Source: an uncultured Allobosea sp. (GTDB taxonomy: Bacteria > Pseudomonadota > Alphaproteobacteria > Rhizobiales > Beijerinckiaceae). Taken from it: DNA of 64,000 nucleotides. The DNA lies in assembly GCF_945956895.1 (NCBI RefSeq), contig NZ_CAMFJF010000002.1:62001-126000 (forward strand). The letters run 5' to 3'. The notes beneath the pieces are model-generated. The model saw only the letters and a list, made by a program, of their open reading frames with translations. It made no database searches and had not been told where the DNA came from. Positions 18,382-26,763 of the stretch are shown here, one piece after another (within the stretch, counting starts at the first letter, position 1; every line of letters starts with the position of its first letter). A program made the translations under genes and the position numbers.

Positions 18382-19044
18382 TCAGTTCTTCACCGTGACG
18401 GGGCCGCCACGGACCAGAGCGAGATAGAGTTCGACACGCTGGCGCAGAGCCTGCGGCGCCTGCGGATCGGTGATCGCGGCATCGAACCAGCGCCCGGCAT
18501 CCTCGAAGAGATTGGCCTTGAGCGCGGCGATACCGAGGAATTCGCGGGCCGAATGGCGCCAGACGCCCTGCGGGGTGGCCAGCGGCTCCAGCGCCGCCTT
18601 GACTTCCGCATGGGGGGCGAGGTCGACGCGCAGGATGCCGGCGCGCAGCCTGGCGAGGTCGCGATAGGTCTGGTCCAGCGAGGCGTCGCCAGCGAGCGCA
18701 TCGAAGGCGGCTGCGCCAGCGGCCGGATCGCGCTTGGCCGTCTCGGCGGCGAGGCGGAAGCGGGCGATCAGGCGATAGCCGGCGGGCGCCGTGGTCGAGA
18801 GCTCCTTCAGGATGGTCTCGGCCTGGGTCGCGTCGCCATCGCGCGAGGACTTCAGCGCGGCTTCGAGGCGTGCGCCGACGGCCTGCGAGGCCTGATTCTC
18901 GCGATGCAGCCAGAACTGCCAGCCGGCGACGGCCAGCACGGCCAGCACGGCGAGGCTGGTGACGACCCAGCCATATTTCTTCCAGAGCTCCGCTGCCTTG
19001 TCGCGGCGGACTTCCTCATCGATCTCGCGAAAAATATCGGCCAT
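18382..19044 (-). CDS. YfgM-like membrane-anchored tetratricopeptide protein
   Basis: A 220-residue protein with a cytoplasmic N-terminus (MADIFREIDEEVRRDKAAEL), one membrane helix (about residues 25-45) and a periplasmic region of TPR-like helix pairs with repeated ALA/LARLRAG patterns. In E. coli yfgM sits next to bamB and der, and the protein is an ancillary SecYEG partner. Here the gene lies 83 bases before der but no bamB is present between or upstream of them. The homology is inferred from topology, N-terminal pattern and position. Confidence 0.75.
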   Translation of the reverse strand: MADIFREIDEEVRRDKAAELWKKYGWVVTSLAVLAVLAVAGWQFWLHRENQASQAVGARLEAALKSSRDGDATQAETILKELSTTAPAGYRLIARFRLAAETAKRDPAAGAAAFDALAGDASLDQTYRDLARLRAGILRVDLAPHAEVKAALEPLATPQGVWRHSAREFLGIAALKANLFEDAGRWFDAAITDPQAPQALRQRVELYLALVRGGPVTVKN

Positions 19045-19227
19045 TTGACTGTCAAAATCCCTGTTGGGAGCCCGGTAGCATTTTCAGCGGGGGAATGCGA
19101 GCCGGTTCAGCGCATGGATCGTCGCGTCGTTATGGACGGGCGCGCTTCCGCCATGGCAAAATTTGGCCCGGCCCTTGCTGCGCCCGATCCGGACGGCCCC
19201 TTCAGCTTTCGGCCGTGGAGAGCTTGC

Positions 19228-20262
19228 ATGAACCAGACGATCACAAGACGGGCCGGCCTCGCCGCCCTCACCCTCGCCGCCTTCGCCTCTGGCGCGCTGG
19301 CGACGCCCGCAGCGGCGCAAACCCAGCCGATCAAGGTCAAGGTCTTCATCGCCGCCATGTTCGAGATCGGCCAGAACACCGGCGACCGGGCGGGCGAATT
19401 CCAGCACTGGTACGAGCGTTACTGGATGAAAAGCCAGCCGCATGAGGCCAAAGGCGCGCTCAAGCCAGTCTATTGCAACGATGACGGCGTCTGCGGCGCC
19501 GTGCTCGGCATGGGCAAGGTCAATTCCTCGTCCTCGATGCAGGCGATCCTGCTCGATCCGGCCTATGATTTCTCGCAGGCCTATTTCGTGCTGAGCGGCG
19601 TCGCCGGCACGCCGCCCTCGCGCGGCACGATCGGCGACGTCTCCTGGGGTACATGGCTGGTCGATTACGATCTCGGCCATCGCTGGGCGCCGGAGGAAGG
19701 CAAGCCGGGCGAGCCGGTCTTCATGCCGCGCAAGGGCTATGAGAGCTATCGCGTCTTCCAGCTCAACCCCGTGCTGGTGAACTGGGCGGTGAAGCTCAGC
19801 TCCGGCGTGAACCTGCAGGACTCAGATTCGGCGAAGCAGTACCGCATGCGCTACCCCGACAAGAAGGCGCAGGCCGCGCCCTCCGTGCAGACCGGTACGC
19901 ATATGACGGGCGACACCTTCTTCCACGGGCCTGGCCTGTCGAAGGAGGCGCAGTACATGGCCAAGCTCTACGGCGCCGACGACTATGTCATCACCGAGAT
20001 GGAGGCCGCCGCGATCACGCTGGTGATCAAGCGCCAGTTCGGCACCGACCGGATCATGAGCCTGCGCGGCGCGGTCAATTTCGACCAGGGCAACCCGAAC
20101 GAGACGACGCTGCAGCATCTCGATCCGGCGCCCGGCCAGACGGCCGGCGGTTTCGCCGAGACCGTCGCCAATATCGAGGCCGTCGGCTCGAAGCTGGTCG
20201 ACCACATCGTCGCGGACTGGCCGGTCTGGCAGAAGGGCGTGCCGCCGCAGCCGGCGAAGTAG
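19228..20262 (+). CDS. Secreted NUP-family (purine nucleoside permease-like) protein
   Basis: A 344-residue protein with an export signal (MNQTITRRAGLAALTLAAFA, cleavage probably after ATPAAAQ); the TRRAGLA sequence could direct Tat export. The mature part matches the NUP family, with KVFIAAMFEIGQNTGDRAGEFQHW, VLSGVAGTPPSRGTIGDVSW (in part) and VITEMEAAAITLVIKR. The family resembles nucleoside phosphorylases, and the fungal member transports purine nucleosides. How a periplasmic version acts is unclear. It stands alone, divergent from the yfgM-like gene, and the long frame upstream (from 18364) is antisense to that gene. Confidence 0.8.
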   Translation: MNQTITRRAGLAALTLAAFASGALATPAAAQTQPIKVKVFIAAMFEIGQNTGDRAGEFQHWYERYWMKSQPHEAKGALKPVYCNDDGVCGAVLGMGKVNSSSSMQAILLDPAYDFSQAYFVLSGVAGTPPSRGTIGDVSWGTWLVDYDLGHRWAPEEGKPGEPVFMPRKGYESYRVFQLNPVLVNWAVKLSSGVNLQDSDSAKQYRMRYPDKKAQAAPSVQTGTHMTGDTFFHGPGLSKEAQYMAKLYGADDYVITEMEAAAITLVIKRQFGTDRIMSLRGAVNFDQGNPNETTLQHLDPAPGQTAGGFAETVANIEAVGSKLVDHIVADWPVWQKGVPPQPAK

Positions 20263-20283
20263 GAGCTGATTTCCACGCCCTTT

Positions 20284-20323
20284 GTCATTCCGGGGCGTGC
20301 CGCAGGCGCGAACCCGGAATGAC
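20284..20323. repeat. Short class I palindrome
   Basis: GTCATTCCGGGGCG...CCCGGAATGAC, a 40-base form lacking the inner arms, between the convergent NUP-family gene and queA. Confidence 0.7.
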
Positions 20324-20337
20324 AGAGGTGGTTCGCT

Positions 20338-21429
20338 CTACGATCGATCTGCCCGGAAGAGCAGGCTGCCGTCGCCATATGAGTAGAAGCGGTAATTCGC
20401 TGCGATCGCATGGGCATAGGCCCGTTTCATCACGTCGAGTCCGCAGAAGGCGGAGACGAGCATGAACAGCGTCGAGCGCGGCAGGTGGAAATTCGTCATC
20501 AGGAGGTCGACCGCGCGGAAGCGGTAACCCGGCGTGATGAAGATCGCGGTGTCGCCCGAGAAGGGCCGGATCGTGCCAGCCTCAGCCGCCGCGCTCTCGA
20601 TCAGGCGCAGCGAGGTCGTGCCGACGCAGACGATGCGCCCGCCCTTCGCCTTGACGGCGTTGAGGGCGGCGGCCGTCTCGGGGGAGACCGTGCCCCATTC
20701 GGCATGCATGCGGTGGTCGTCGGTGTCGTCCGCTTTCACCGGCAGGAAGGTGCCGGCGCCGACGTGGAGCGTGACGAAATGCCTGCTGACGCCGCGCGCC
20801 TCCAGCGCCGCCAATAGCTCCGGCGTGAAATGCAGGCCCGCGGTCGGCGCGGCGACGGCGCCGTCCTTGCGGGCGAAATTGGTCTGGTAATCGGCGGTAT
20901 CAGCGCTGTCGGTCGGGCGCTTGCCGGCGATATAGGGCGGCAGCGGCAATTCGCCGAGCCGTTCGATCGCCTCGTCGAGATAGGCACCGGTCAGGCTGAA
21001 CTGCAATTCGACCTCGCCGCCCTCGCCCTTGGCGATGACTTCGGCCTGCAGGCGGCCGAGCTCGCAGGCATTGCTGGCGGCCTCCGAATCGAACACCACG
21101 GTCTCGCCGACGGCGAGTTTCTTGGCCGGCCGGGCGAAGGCGAGCCAGCGATCCTCTCGCTCGCGCTTGTGCAGCATGATCTCGACGCGGGCCGAATCCT
21201 CGCCGCGATAGCGCCGTCCGCGCAGGCGGGACGGGATGACGCGCGTGTCGTTGAGGACGAGCGCGTCGCCGGGCTGAAGCAGCGCGACGAGATCGCGGAT
21301 GCCACGATCCTCCAGCAACTCGGCTGCGTCCGGACGAACCACGAGCAAACGCGCCGCATCGCGCGGACTCGCGGGCCGCAGCGCGATCCGGTCCTCGGGC
21401 AAATCGAAATCGAAGAGATCGACGTTCAC
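20338..21429 (-). CDS. queA: S-adenosylmethionine:tRNA ribosyltransferase-isomerase
   Basis: Builds epoxyqueuosine in the wobble position of tRNAs. The 363-residue protein has the full family pattern: [71 protein letters not shown] [14 protein letters not shown], and the C-terminal [17 protein letters not shown] with [17 protein letters not shown] [13 protein letters not shown]. It is the last gene of a minus-strand group with two cyclophilins. The usual partner tgt is not in the window. Confidence 0.97.
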   Translation of the reverse strand: MNVDLFDFDLPEDRIALRPASPRDAARLLVVRPDAAELLEDRGIRDLVALLQPGDALVLNDTRVIPSRLRGRRYRGEDSARVEIMLHKREREDRWLAFARPAKKLAVGETVVFDSEAASNACELGRLQAEVIAKGEGGEVELQFSLTGAYLDEAIERLGELPLPPYIAGKRPTDSADTADYQTNFARKDGAVAAPTAGLHFTPELLAALEARGVSRHFVTLHVGAGTFLPVKADDTDDHRMHAEWGTVSPETAAALNAVKAKGGRIVCVGTTSLRLIESAAAEAGTIRPFSGDTAIFITPGYRFRAVDLLMTNFHLPRSTLFMLVSAFCGLDVMKRAYAHAIAANYRFYSYGDGSLLFRADRS

Positions 21430-21458
21430 GACCGCAGCGTCCTTCTCGTCAAACGGAA

Positions 21459-21513
21459 CGAGCCCTCACCCCATTGGCTGCGAGCGCCGCTCGCTTCCCG
21501 GGATGAGGGCTCG
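21459..21513. repeat. Imperfect inverted repeat between cyclophilin and queA
   Basis: CGAGCCCTCA and TGAGGGCTCG form ten-base outer arms around an inner GCGAGCG/CGCTCGC pair in a 55-base element, between the stop of the cytosolic cyclophilin and the queA start. The ends differ from the class I and II palindromes, so it may be a third family or a local mRNA hairpin. Confidence 0.5.
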
Positions 21514-21530
21514 CCTCAGACTACCGAAGA

Positions 21531-22001
21531 TCAGGCCGCGTCGGCCATCACCTTCATCGAGACGATCGAGTCGGGGTCGCGCACCGGCTCGCCGCGCTTG
21601 ATCTTGTCGACATTGTCCATGCCTTCGACGACTTCGCCCCAGACGGTGTACTGCTTGTCGAGGAAGCGGGCATCGTCGAACACGATGAAGAACTGGCTGT
21701 TGGCCGAGTTCGGGTTCTGGGCGCGGGCCATCGAGCAGATGCCGCGGACATGCGGCTCGGCGTTGAACTCCTGCTTCAGGTCCGGATAGCTCGAGCCGCC
21801 GGTGCCGGTGCCGTGCGGGCAGCCGACCTGGGCCATGAAGCCGTCGATGACGCGGTGGAAGACGATGCCGTCATAGAAGCCCTCGCGGGCGAGCAGCTTG
21901 ATGCGCTCGACATGGCCGGGCGCCAGGTCAGGGCGCAGCTTGATCACCACCTTGCCCTTGGTGGTTTCCATGACGATGGTGTTCTCGGGATCCAGCGACA
22001 T
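21531..22001 (-). CDS. Cytosolic peptidyl-prolyl cis-trans isomerase (cyclophilin)
   Basis: A 156-residue PpiB-type cyclophilin without a signal peptide, beginning MSLDPENTIVMETTKGKVVI. The active-site stretch FYDGIVFHRVIDGFMAQVGC contains the catalytic Arg, followed by GTGTGGSSYPDLKQEF and ANSQFFIVFDD. It catalyses proline isomerisation during folding. Its start overlaps the stop of the proline-rich protein upstream (TGATG), so the two are co-translated. It is a close paralogue of the secreted cyclophilin at 22707-23258. Confidence 0.94.
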   Translation of the reverse strand: MSLDPENTIVMETTKGKVVIKLRPDLAPGHVERIKLLAREGFYDGIVFHRVIDGFMAQVGCPHGTGTGGSSYPDLKQEFNAEPHVRGICSMARAQNPNSANSQFFIVFDDARFLDKQYTVWGEVVEGMDNVDKIKRGEPVRDPDSIVSMKVMADAA

Positions 22002-22645
22002 CAGGTCTGCCTTTCATTGAGCCGCGCACGGCCGTGGAAGCGAATGGTGAAGGGTCGCCCCGCGATACTCGCTCCGAGGCCCGCCGACAACCTCATCGGC
22101 GTGCAGGAGCGGATGGCGGCGACGGCGGAATCGCTGAAGCGCTGCTGGAATGCGGCATCGCCGCGCTTGGTCGCCCAGGTGACGCGCGGCTGGCCGAAGA
22201 GGCTGCCGTCGCGCCGGAGGCTGAAGCGGAGCGAGACCATCGCGCCCGTCAGGTCGCCGGGCAGAGGTGGTGGCGTCCAGCAACGCTGGAGCGCCGGGGC
22301 GACCTGGTCGAGTCGGTCGACGGTTTCCGTGCCGTCCTTCGGGCCGTCCGGCGTGACCGAACCGATCAGGCCGATCTCGCCGCCACCGCGCAGCAGGCGG
22401 GGCGCATCGAGGCGACGCTGATCCAGACCCGGGATGTCGCCGCCACTGAAGGGACCGCCGACACCCGGATTGTAGCGCTGGCCGCTCTGCGGCGGCAGGA
22501 TCGGGTTCTGCGAGCCCGAAGGCGGAGGCAGGACGGGATTCTGCGAGCCGGAGGGCGGCGGCAGGCCGAGATCGCGCGTATCCTGCGCAGACGCTCCGCC
22601 CAGGCCCAGCGCCAGGGCAATCCCGATCAGGGCCGTCCGAACCAT
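22001..22645 (-). CDS. Secreted proline-rich protein, function unknown
   Basis: A 214-residue protein with a signal peptide (MVRTALIGIALALGLGGASA, cleavage near ASAQD) and a good GGGGAGGG ribosome site. After the signal it has a tandem repeat LPPPSGSQNP(V/I) followed by LPPQSGQRY. A C-terminal domain of about 110 residues contains VAPALQRCWTPPPLPGD and SLRFSLRRDGSLFG. It ends in a Cys-containing region (AAIRSCTPMRL) that resembles TonB/TolA C-terminal folds, where a Cys pair and the order core-helix-sheet are typical. That resemblance is only by pattern. It lies between two cyclophilin genes. Confidence 0.75.
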   Translation of the reverse strand: MVRTALIGIALALGLGGASAQDTRDLGLPPPSGSQNPVLPPPSGSQNPILPPQSGQRYNPGVGGPFSGGDIPGLDQRRLDAPRLLRGGGEIGLIGSVTPDGPKDGTETVDRLDQVAPALQRCWTPPPLPGDLTGAMVSLRFSLRRDGSLFGQPRVTWATKRGDAAFQQRFSDSAVAAIRSCTPMRLSAGLGASIAGRPFTIRFHGRARLNERQT

Positions 22646-22706
22646 CGCCGCACCCTCCCCGGCTCGCCCTGAGCGCAATCGTGCCGATTGGTTGCTCGAT
22701 ACCGAC

Positions 22707-23258
22707 TTACTTGGCGTCGGCCTGCATGCGCATGCGGACGATCTTGTCCGGGCTGCTCACCTGGCCGTTATTGGCGCTGGAGCCCTTCTTGATCTTGCGC
22801 ACGGCGTCCATGCCCGAGACGACCTCGCCGAACAGCGTGTACTGGCCGGTCAGCGAGCCGCAGCCCTCGTAGCAGATGAAGAACTGCGAATTGGCCGAAT
22901 CCGGCGAGGACGAACGGGCCATGCCGAGCGAGCCGACCTTGTAGGGCGTCGGGGTGAATTCGGCGGGCAGGTTCGGCAGGTCGGACTTGCCGGTGCCGGT
23001 GCCGGTCGGGTCGCCGGTCTGCGCCATGAAGCCGTCGATGACGCGGTGGAAGACGATGCCGTCATAGAAGCCGCGCTTCACCAGCGCCTTGATCTGCGCG
23101 ACATGCTTCGGCGCGAGGTCCGGCCGCAGGCGGATCGTCACCGGGCCATCCTTGGTCTCGAGGATGACGGTGTTCTCCGGATCGGGCTTCGGCGTCTGGG
23201 CCTGGGCGAAACCGAGCGAGGCGACGACGGCAAGGGCGGCGAGCGAGCTGCGCAGCAT
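22707..23258 (-). CDS. Periplasmic peptidyl-prolyl cis-trans isomerase (cyclophilin)
   Basis: A 183-residue exported cyclophilin with signal peptide MLRSSLAALAVVASLGFAQA and the same core as its neighbour: GFYDGIVFHRVIDGFMAQTG, GTGTGKSDLPNLPAEF, ANSQFFICYEGCG. The ATG at 23258 is chosen because GGAG lies six bases upstream; an in-frame ATG at 23270 overlaps that ribosome site. It acts in envelope protein folding and is the first gene of the minus-strand group ending with queA. Confidence 0.92.
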   Translation of the reverse strand: MLRSSLAALAVVASLGFAQAQTPKPDPENTVILETKDGPVTIRLRPDLAPKHVAQIKALVKRGFYDGIVFHRVIDGFMAQTGDPTGTGTGKSDLPNLPAEFTPTPYKVGSLGMARSSSPDSANSQFFICYEGCGSLTGQYTLFGEVVSGMDAVRKIKKGSSANNGQVSSPDKIVRMRMQADAK

Positions 23259-23424
23259 GAAGATCTCCATGGCCGCCAGTGAGCCCGGCGGATGCCGGTC
23301 GATAGCCCCATCCTTTGACCGGAACAAGGCATCGGTTCTATGCACCGCCTGCCCTTGCTGCACTGCACAAGTGCAATGGAGACTAATCTTGCAAAAATTC
23401 CAGGCTGAATCTGCCTAAACTGAT

Positions 23425-23610
23425 GACAGCGCCGTCACAATCGGCTAATCCTTCCGGCGCTGGGAGCGCCTCGCCAGTCGAAGCGCTGCGGACCAGGTCT
23501 TGGGAGGAACAAACGCCCGCCTCGCAAATGAGTCGCACGCTTTCGAGACGTGTGCCGATGCAGCGGTAAAAGCGAACTATCAAAGGCAAGGCATCGGCCT
23601 TGCCTTTTTT
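23425..23610 (+). ncRNA. Candidate structured small RNA, family unknown
   Basis: The 385-base gap 23259-23643 has no convincing gene on either strand but holds a chain of stem-loops. CAGCGCCG pairs with CGGCGCTG (23428-23461), AGCGC with GCGCT follows, then a hairpin near 23534-23556, and finally a strong intrinsic terminator with T6 on the plus strand. TTGCAA (23389-23394) with a TGCCTAAAC stretch near 23412-23420 could be its promoter. The inferred transcript is about 185 bases, the size of 6S RNA, but I could not match 6S consensus features. It may instead be leader or 3' sequence of the flanking minus-strand genes. Confidence 0.35.
23582..23610 (+). terminator. Strong intrinsic terminator without a plus-strand gene
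   Basis: An eleven-base-pair perfect stem (AAAGGCAAGGC with GCCTTGCCTTT), loop ATCG, and a run of six T at 23605-23610. The T-run orientation favours plus-strand transcription. It also lies 34 bases beyond the DUF1467 stop, so it could end the minus-strand operon as a bidirectional terminator. Confidence 0.75.
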
Positions 23611-23643
23611 CTTGGGCAGTACCTCGGACGGGGGCGCCAAGTT

Positions 23644-23874
23644 TCAGATGTCGTAGGTCACCCAGACATACCAGACGCCGGCAAAGATCACCGCCGCGAT
23701 CAGCGAGGTGATGACGGCCTTCTTCAGCAAACCCGGCAGGACCGGCGCGCCGGGCTCGGTTCCGGCGACAACATCGCCTGACTCATGCTGGCTGCGGATG
23801 CCGAAGGGCAGCACCGCGAAGAGCGTGATCCACCAGATCACGAAATACAGCGCAAGACCGCCGACGAAGTTCAT
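23644..23874 (-). CDS. DUF1467 family small membrane protein
   Basis: A 76-residue protein with two predicted membrane helices (LALYFVIWWITLFAVLPFG and the C-terminal AVITSLIAAVIFAGVWYVWV) joined by a short polar loop with RSQHESGDVVAGTEPGAP, the conserved centre of DUF1467. Function is unknown. In alphaproteobacteria the gene commonly follows methylmalonyl-CoA epimerase; here a RidA-family gene lies between them, overlapping this start by four bases. Confidence 0.85.
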   Translation of the reverse strand: MNFVGGLALYFVIWWITLFAVLPFGIRSQHESGDVVAGTEPGAPVLPGLLKKAVITSLIAAVIFAGVWYVWVTYDI

Positions 23875-24278
23875 TTGGCCGCTCCTGCCAGAGCAATGCA
23901 GGAAAAGGCGACCCGCGCCTCGGTCGGTACGCCGAAGCGCGCGGTATGCCTGGCCGGCAGGCCGCCCGGGAAATGCTTGACGTATTCCGCGTTGCAGGCG
24001 GCATAGTCGGCCGGATCGGTGATCAGCATCGTCATCTGGACGACGCGATCGAGCGAACTACCGGCCTCCGCCAGGATCTCGGCAACGCGGCCGAGCGCAT
24101 TGCGGACCTCCTCGGCCGGCGTCTGGCCGCGATGGATGCCGCGCGACGGATCATGCGGCGCCGAATGGCCGGAGACGAAGACGAGCTCACCCGCAACGGT
24201 CGCGGCACTGAAGGGGCGCGGCGAGCCGGCTTCCGGTTGGCCGAGGAAAGCAATGTCGGTCGAAGCGATATCGGTCAT
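23871..24278 (-). CDS. RidA/YjgF-family protein
   Basis: A 135-residue member of the family that includes imine/enamine deaminases. It shows LVFVSGHSAPHD, EEVRNALGRVAEILAEAGSS, VVQMTMLITDPADYAACNAEY and PARHTARFGVPTEARV. An Arg in the last stretch lies near where canonical RidA carries its catalytic Arg, but the usual R(S/T)xV context is altered, so deaminase activity is uncertain. It lies between mce and DUF1467 and overlaps the latter. Confidence 0.82.
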   Translation of the reverse strand: MTDIASTDIAFLGQPEAGSPRPFSAATVAGELVFVSGHSAPHDPSRGIHRGQTPAEEVRNALGRVAEILAEAGSSLDRVVQMTMLITDPADYAACNAEYVKHFPGGLPARHTARFGVPTEARVAFSCIALAGAAK

Positions 24279-24283
24279 CGTCG

Positions 24284-24688
24284 TCAGGCCTGTTCCAATT
24301 CGACCAGCGTGCCGAGGAAATCCTTGGGGTGCAGAAACAGCACCGGCTTGCCATGGGCGCCGATGCGCGGCTCACCGGAGCCGAGCACGCGGGCACCCTG
24401 CGCCTTCAGCCGATCGCGCGCCGCCAGGATGTCGTCGACCTCGTAGCAGATGTGGTGGATGCCGCCATCAGGGTTGCGCTCGATGAACTTGGCGATCGGC
24501 GAGTCGGCGCCGAGCGGCTCCAGCAACTCGATCTTGGTGTTCGGCAATTCGACGAAGACAACGGTGACGCCGTGCTCGGGCTCGGCCTGCGGCTGCGAGA
24601 CGCGGGCGCCCAGCGTGTCGCGATAGAGCGCCGTCGAGGCTTCGAGGTCCTTCACCGCAATGGCGACGTGGTTCAGGCGTCCGATCAT
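24284..24688 (-). CDS. mce: Methylmalonyl-CoA epimerase
   Basis: Interconverts the (R) and (S) forms of methylmalonyl-CoA in propionate metabolism. The 134-residue VOC-fold protein has metal ligands in LNHVAIAV (His 7), GGIHHICYEV and LVELEQA, plus the epimerase stretch GVTVVFVELPNTKIELLEPLG (in part). The start MIGRLNHVAIAV is preceded by GGAAGAGAG. Pairing with DUF1467 downstream is a known alphaproteobacterial context. The mutase genes are not in this window. Confidence 0.92.
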   Translation of the reverse strand: MIGRLNHVAIAVKDLEASTALYRDTLGARVSQPQAEPEHGVTVVFVELPNTKIELLEPLGADSPIAKFIERNPDGGIHHICYEVDDILAARDRLKAQGARVLGSGEPRIGAHGKPVLFLHPKDFLGTLVELEQA

Positions 24689-24730
24689 GTCTCTCTTCCC
24701 GATCACATCCGTTCAACACAGAAACACGGC

Positions 24731-24830
24731 GTCATCCCGGACGAGCCGCGACGCGGCGCCGATCCGTGATCCATGCCTGAACCGTTCCGGCATGGATCCC
24801 GGGTCTTCGCTTCGCTACGCCCGGGATGAC
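24731..24830. repeat. Dispersed intergenic palindrome, class I
   Basis: GTCATCCCGG...CCGGGATGAC with inner ATCCATGCC and GGCATGGAT arms, between rnj and mce. Confidence 0.85.
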
Positions 24831-24857
24831 AGTGTGTGGTTCATTTGGGAGCGTACC

Positions 24858-26528
24858 CTACACCTCGACCACCAGCGCATGCACGAGCGGCTTCTTGCCC
24901 CACTCCTCGTTGACCGCGCTGCGCACACCGCGCTCCAGCGCATTGCGCAGGGCCTCGGGATCACGCCGGCGGGCCTTGGGGATATTGTCGAGGAGATCGC
25001 CGACGGTGTCGGCGACGAACTCGTCGAAATCGGTGCCGTCGCGGGTGCGCGGCGGCAGGCCGAGCACGGCGATCTCCGGCTCGCCGGAGATGCCGCCCTT
25101 CTCGTCGATCGCGACCGCGATCGAGACGACGCCGGCAAAGGACAGGCGGCGGCGCTCCTGGATCGTCCGCTCCAGCGCGTTCACCAGCAGCGAGCCGTCC
25201 TGATAGAGCCGGCCATGCGGAGCCTCGTCGATCTTGCGGGCGCCCTCGGCCGAGATCGCGACGACGTCGCCATTGCCGGCGCACAGGACATGCTTGACGC
25301 CGAGGCTGCGGGCAAAGGTTTCGTGCTCGGCGAGATGCAGGTCCTCGCCATGGGCGGGGATCGCGATCTGCGGCTTCAGCCAGCCATAGAGCCGCGCCAT
25401 CTCCTCGCGGCGCGGATGGCCGGAGACATGGACCAGATGGGTCCGGTCCGTGATGATCTCGATCTTGTCGCGGGCGAGTGCGTTCAGGATGTTGCCGACC
25501 GACTTCTCGTTGCCGGGAATGGTGCGCGACGAGAAGATCACGCGGTCGCCGGGCGAGAGCGCGATCTCGGGATGATCGTCCGAAGCGATGCGCGAAAGCG
25601 CGGCGCGCGGCTCGCCCTGGCTGCCGGTGAGCAGCGCCACGACCTTGTCGCGCGGCAGGTAGCCATAGGCATCGACCGGGCGAAAACCGGGGATGCCGTC
25701 GAGATAGCCGCATTCGCGGGCGACATCGATGACACGGTCCATGGCGCGGCCGACGACCACGACCTCGCGCTGATCAGCCATCGCCGCCTCGGCGACCGCG
25801 CGCAAGCGGGCGACGTTCGAAGCGAAGGTGGTGACTGCGACGCGGCCCGGCGCCGAATGAACCAGCTCCTTCAGCTTTGCGGCGACATCCGCCTCGCTCG
25901 GGCTGATGCCGTCGCGCATGACGTTGGTCGAGTCGCAGACCAGCGCGAGAACGCCCTCCTCGCCAAGCTCGCGCAGACGCTTCTCGTCGGTCGGCAGGCC
26001 AACCTGCGGCGTGGGGTCAATCTTCCAGTCGCCGGTATGGACGACAAGGCCGACCGGCGTGCGGATGGCGAGCGCGTTCGATTCCGGGATCGAGTGGGCC
26101 ACCGGCACAAACTCGATGTCGAAGGGGCCGAGCGTGATCGCCCCACGCTGCGGCACGACATTGATCTCGACATTCGGCGCGCCGGGCTCGGAGAGGCGGC
26201 GGGTGGCGAGGAGGCCGGCGGCGAAGCGCGTGCAGTAGACCGGCGCGCGCAACGAGGGCCAGAGCGCGGCGAGCGCGCCGATATGATCCTCATGGGCGTG
26301 GGTGATGACGATGCCGAGGAGGTTCGCCCGCTCCTCGATGATGTAACGCAGGTCGGGCAGGACGATATCGACGCCCGGCGCCTCCGGCCCGGCGAAGGAC
26401 AGGCCGCAATCAACCAGGATCCACTTTCGTCGCCCCTCGGGCCCGAAGCCGTAAAGAGCGGCGTTCATGCCGATCTCGCCGAGGCCGCCGAGGGGAACGA
26501 AGACAAGCTGGTCGGAGGAGCGGGTCAC
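24858..26528 (-). CDS. rnj: Ribonuclease J
   Basis: Metallo-beta-lactamase/beta-CASP ribonuclease with 5'-3' exonuclease activity, used in rRNA and mRNA processing. The 556-residue form starts at a GTG with AAGGA upstream and reads MTRSSDQLVFVPLGGLGEIG. The metal-binding motif is THAHEDHIGAL (His 77, 79, 82; Asp 81), then VPVAHSIPESNAL, VVHTGDWKIDPTP and VHVSGHPRREEMARLYGWLKP (given in part). The C-terminal domain is present. An ATG at 26603 would add 25 atypical residues. It follows birA in the post-nuo block, as in other Hyphomicrobiales. Confidence 0.95.
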   Translation of the reverse strand: MTRSSDQLVFVPLGGLGEIGMNAALYGFGPEGRRKWILVDCGLSFAGPEAPGVDIVLPDLRYIIEERANLLGIVITHAHEDHIGALAALWPSLRAPVYCTRFAAGLLATRRLSEPGAPNVEINVVPQRGAITLGPFDIEFVPVAHSIPESNALAIRTPVGLVVHTGDWKIDPTPQVGLPTDEKRLRELGEEGVLALVCDSTNVMRDGISPSEADVAAKLKELVHSAPGRVAVTTFASNVARLRAVAEAAMADQREVVVVGRAMDRVIDVARECGYLDGIPGFRPVDAYGYLPRDKVVALLTGSQGEPRAALSRIASDDHPEIALSPGDRVIFSSRTIPGNEKSVGNILNALARDKIEIITDRTHLVHVSGHPRREEMARLYGWLKPQIAIPAHGEDLHLAEHETFARSLGVKHVLCAGNGDVVAISAEGARKIDEAPHGRLYQDGSLLVNALERTIQERRRLSFAGVVSIAVAIDEKGGISGEPEIAVLGLPPRTRDGTDFDEFVADTVGDLLDNIPKARRRDPEALRNALERGVRSAVNEEWGKKPLVHALVVEV

Positions 26529-26627
26529 GGGGTATCCTTGATAATCGGCAGGCGTTGCAGCCCTAACATGGCGCGCGGCGCGCCTCCATAGCGGCAAGCT
26601 CATCCGTCCGTTGGCATGAGCTCACCC

Positions 26628-26760
26628 GTCATTGCGAGGAACGGAGCGACGAAGCAATCCAGGGAGACCAGGTTGAACGTATCAGCCAAGTCCCCCTGGA
26701 TTGCTTCGCGGAGCCTGTCCTTGGGCTTGCCGAAGGCAAGACCCGAGGGCTCGCAATGAC
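26628..26760. repeat. Dispersed intergenic palindrome, class II
   Basis: Outer arms GTCATTGCGAG and CTCGCAATGAC, and inner arms CGAAGCAATCCAGGG (26650-26664) and its exact complement (26694-26708). It ends three bases beyond the birA stop codon, so it is transcribed as the 3' end of birA. Confidence 0.85.
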
Positions 26761-26763
26761 GGT

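Noticed and set aside
18364..19227. N-terminal extension of the NUP-family gene
   Set aside because: The upstream 288 codons are antisense to the YfgM-like gene, and the signal peptide at 19228 marks the real start.
23383..23781. Short frames on both strands (23383-23640 minus and 23500-23781 plus)
   Set aside because: Neither has a convincing ribosome site or motif; both cross the strong terminator hairpin at 23582-23610.
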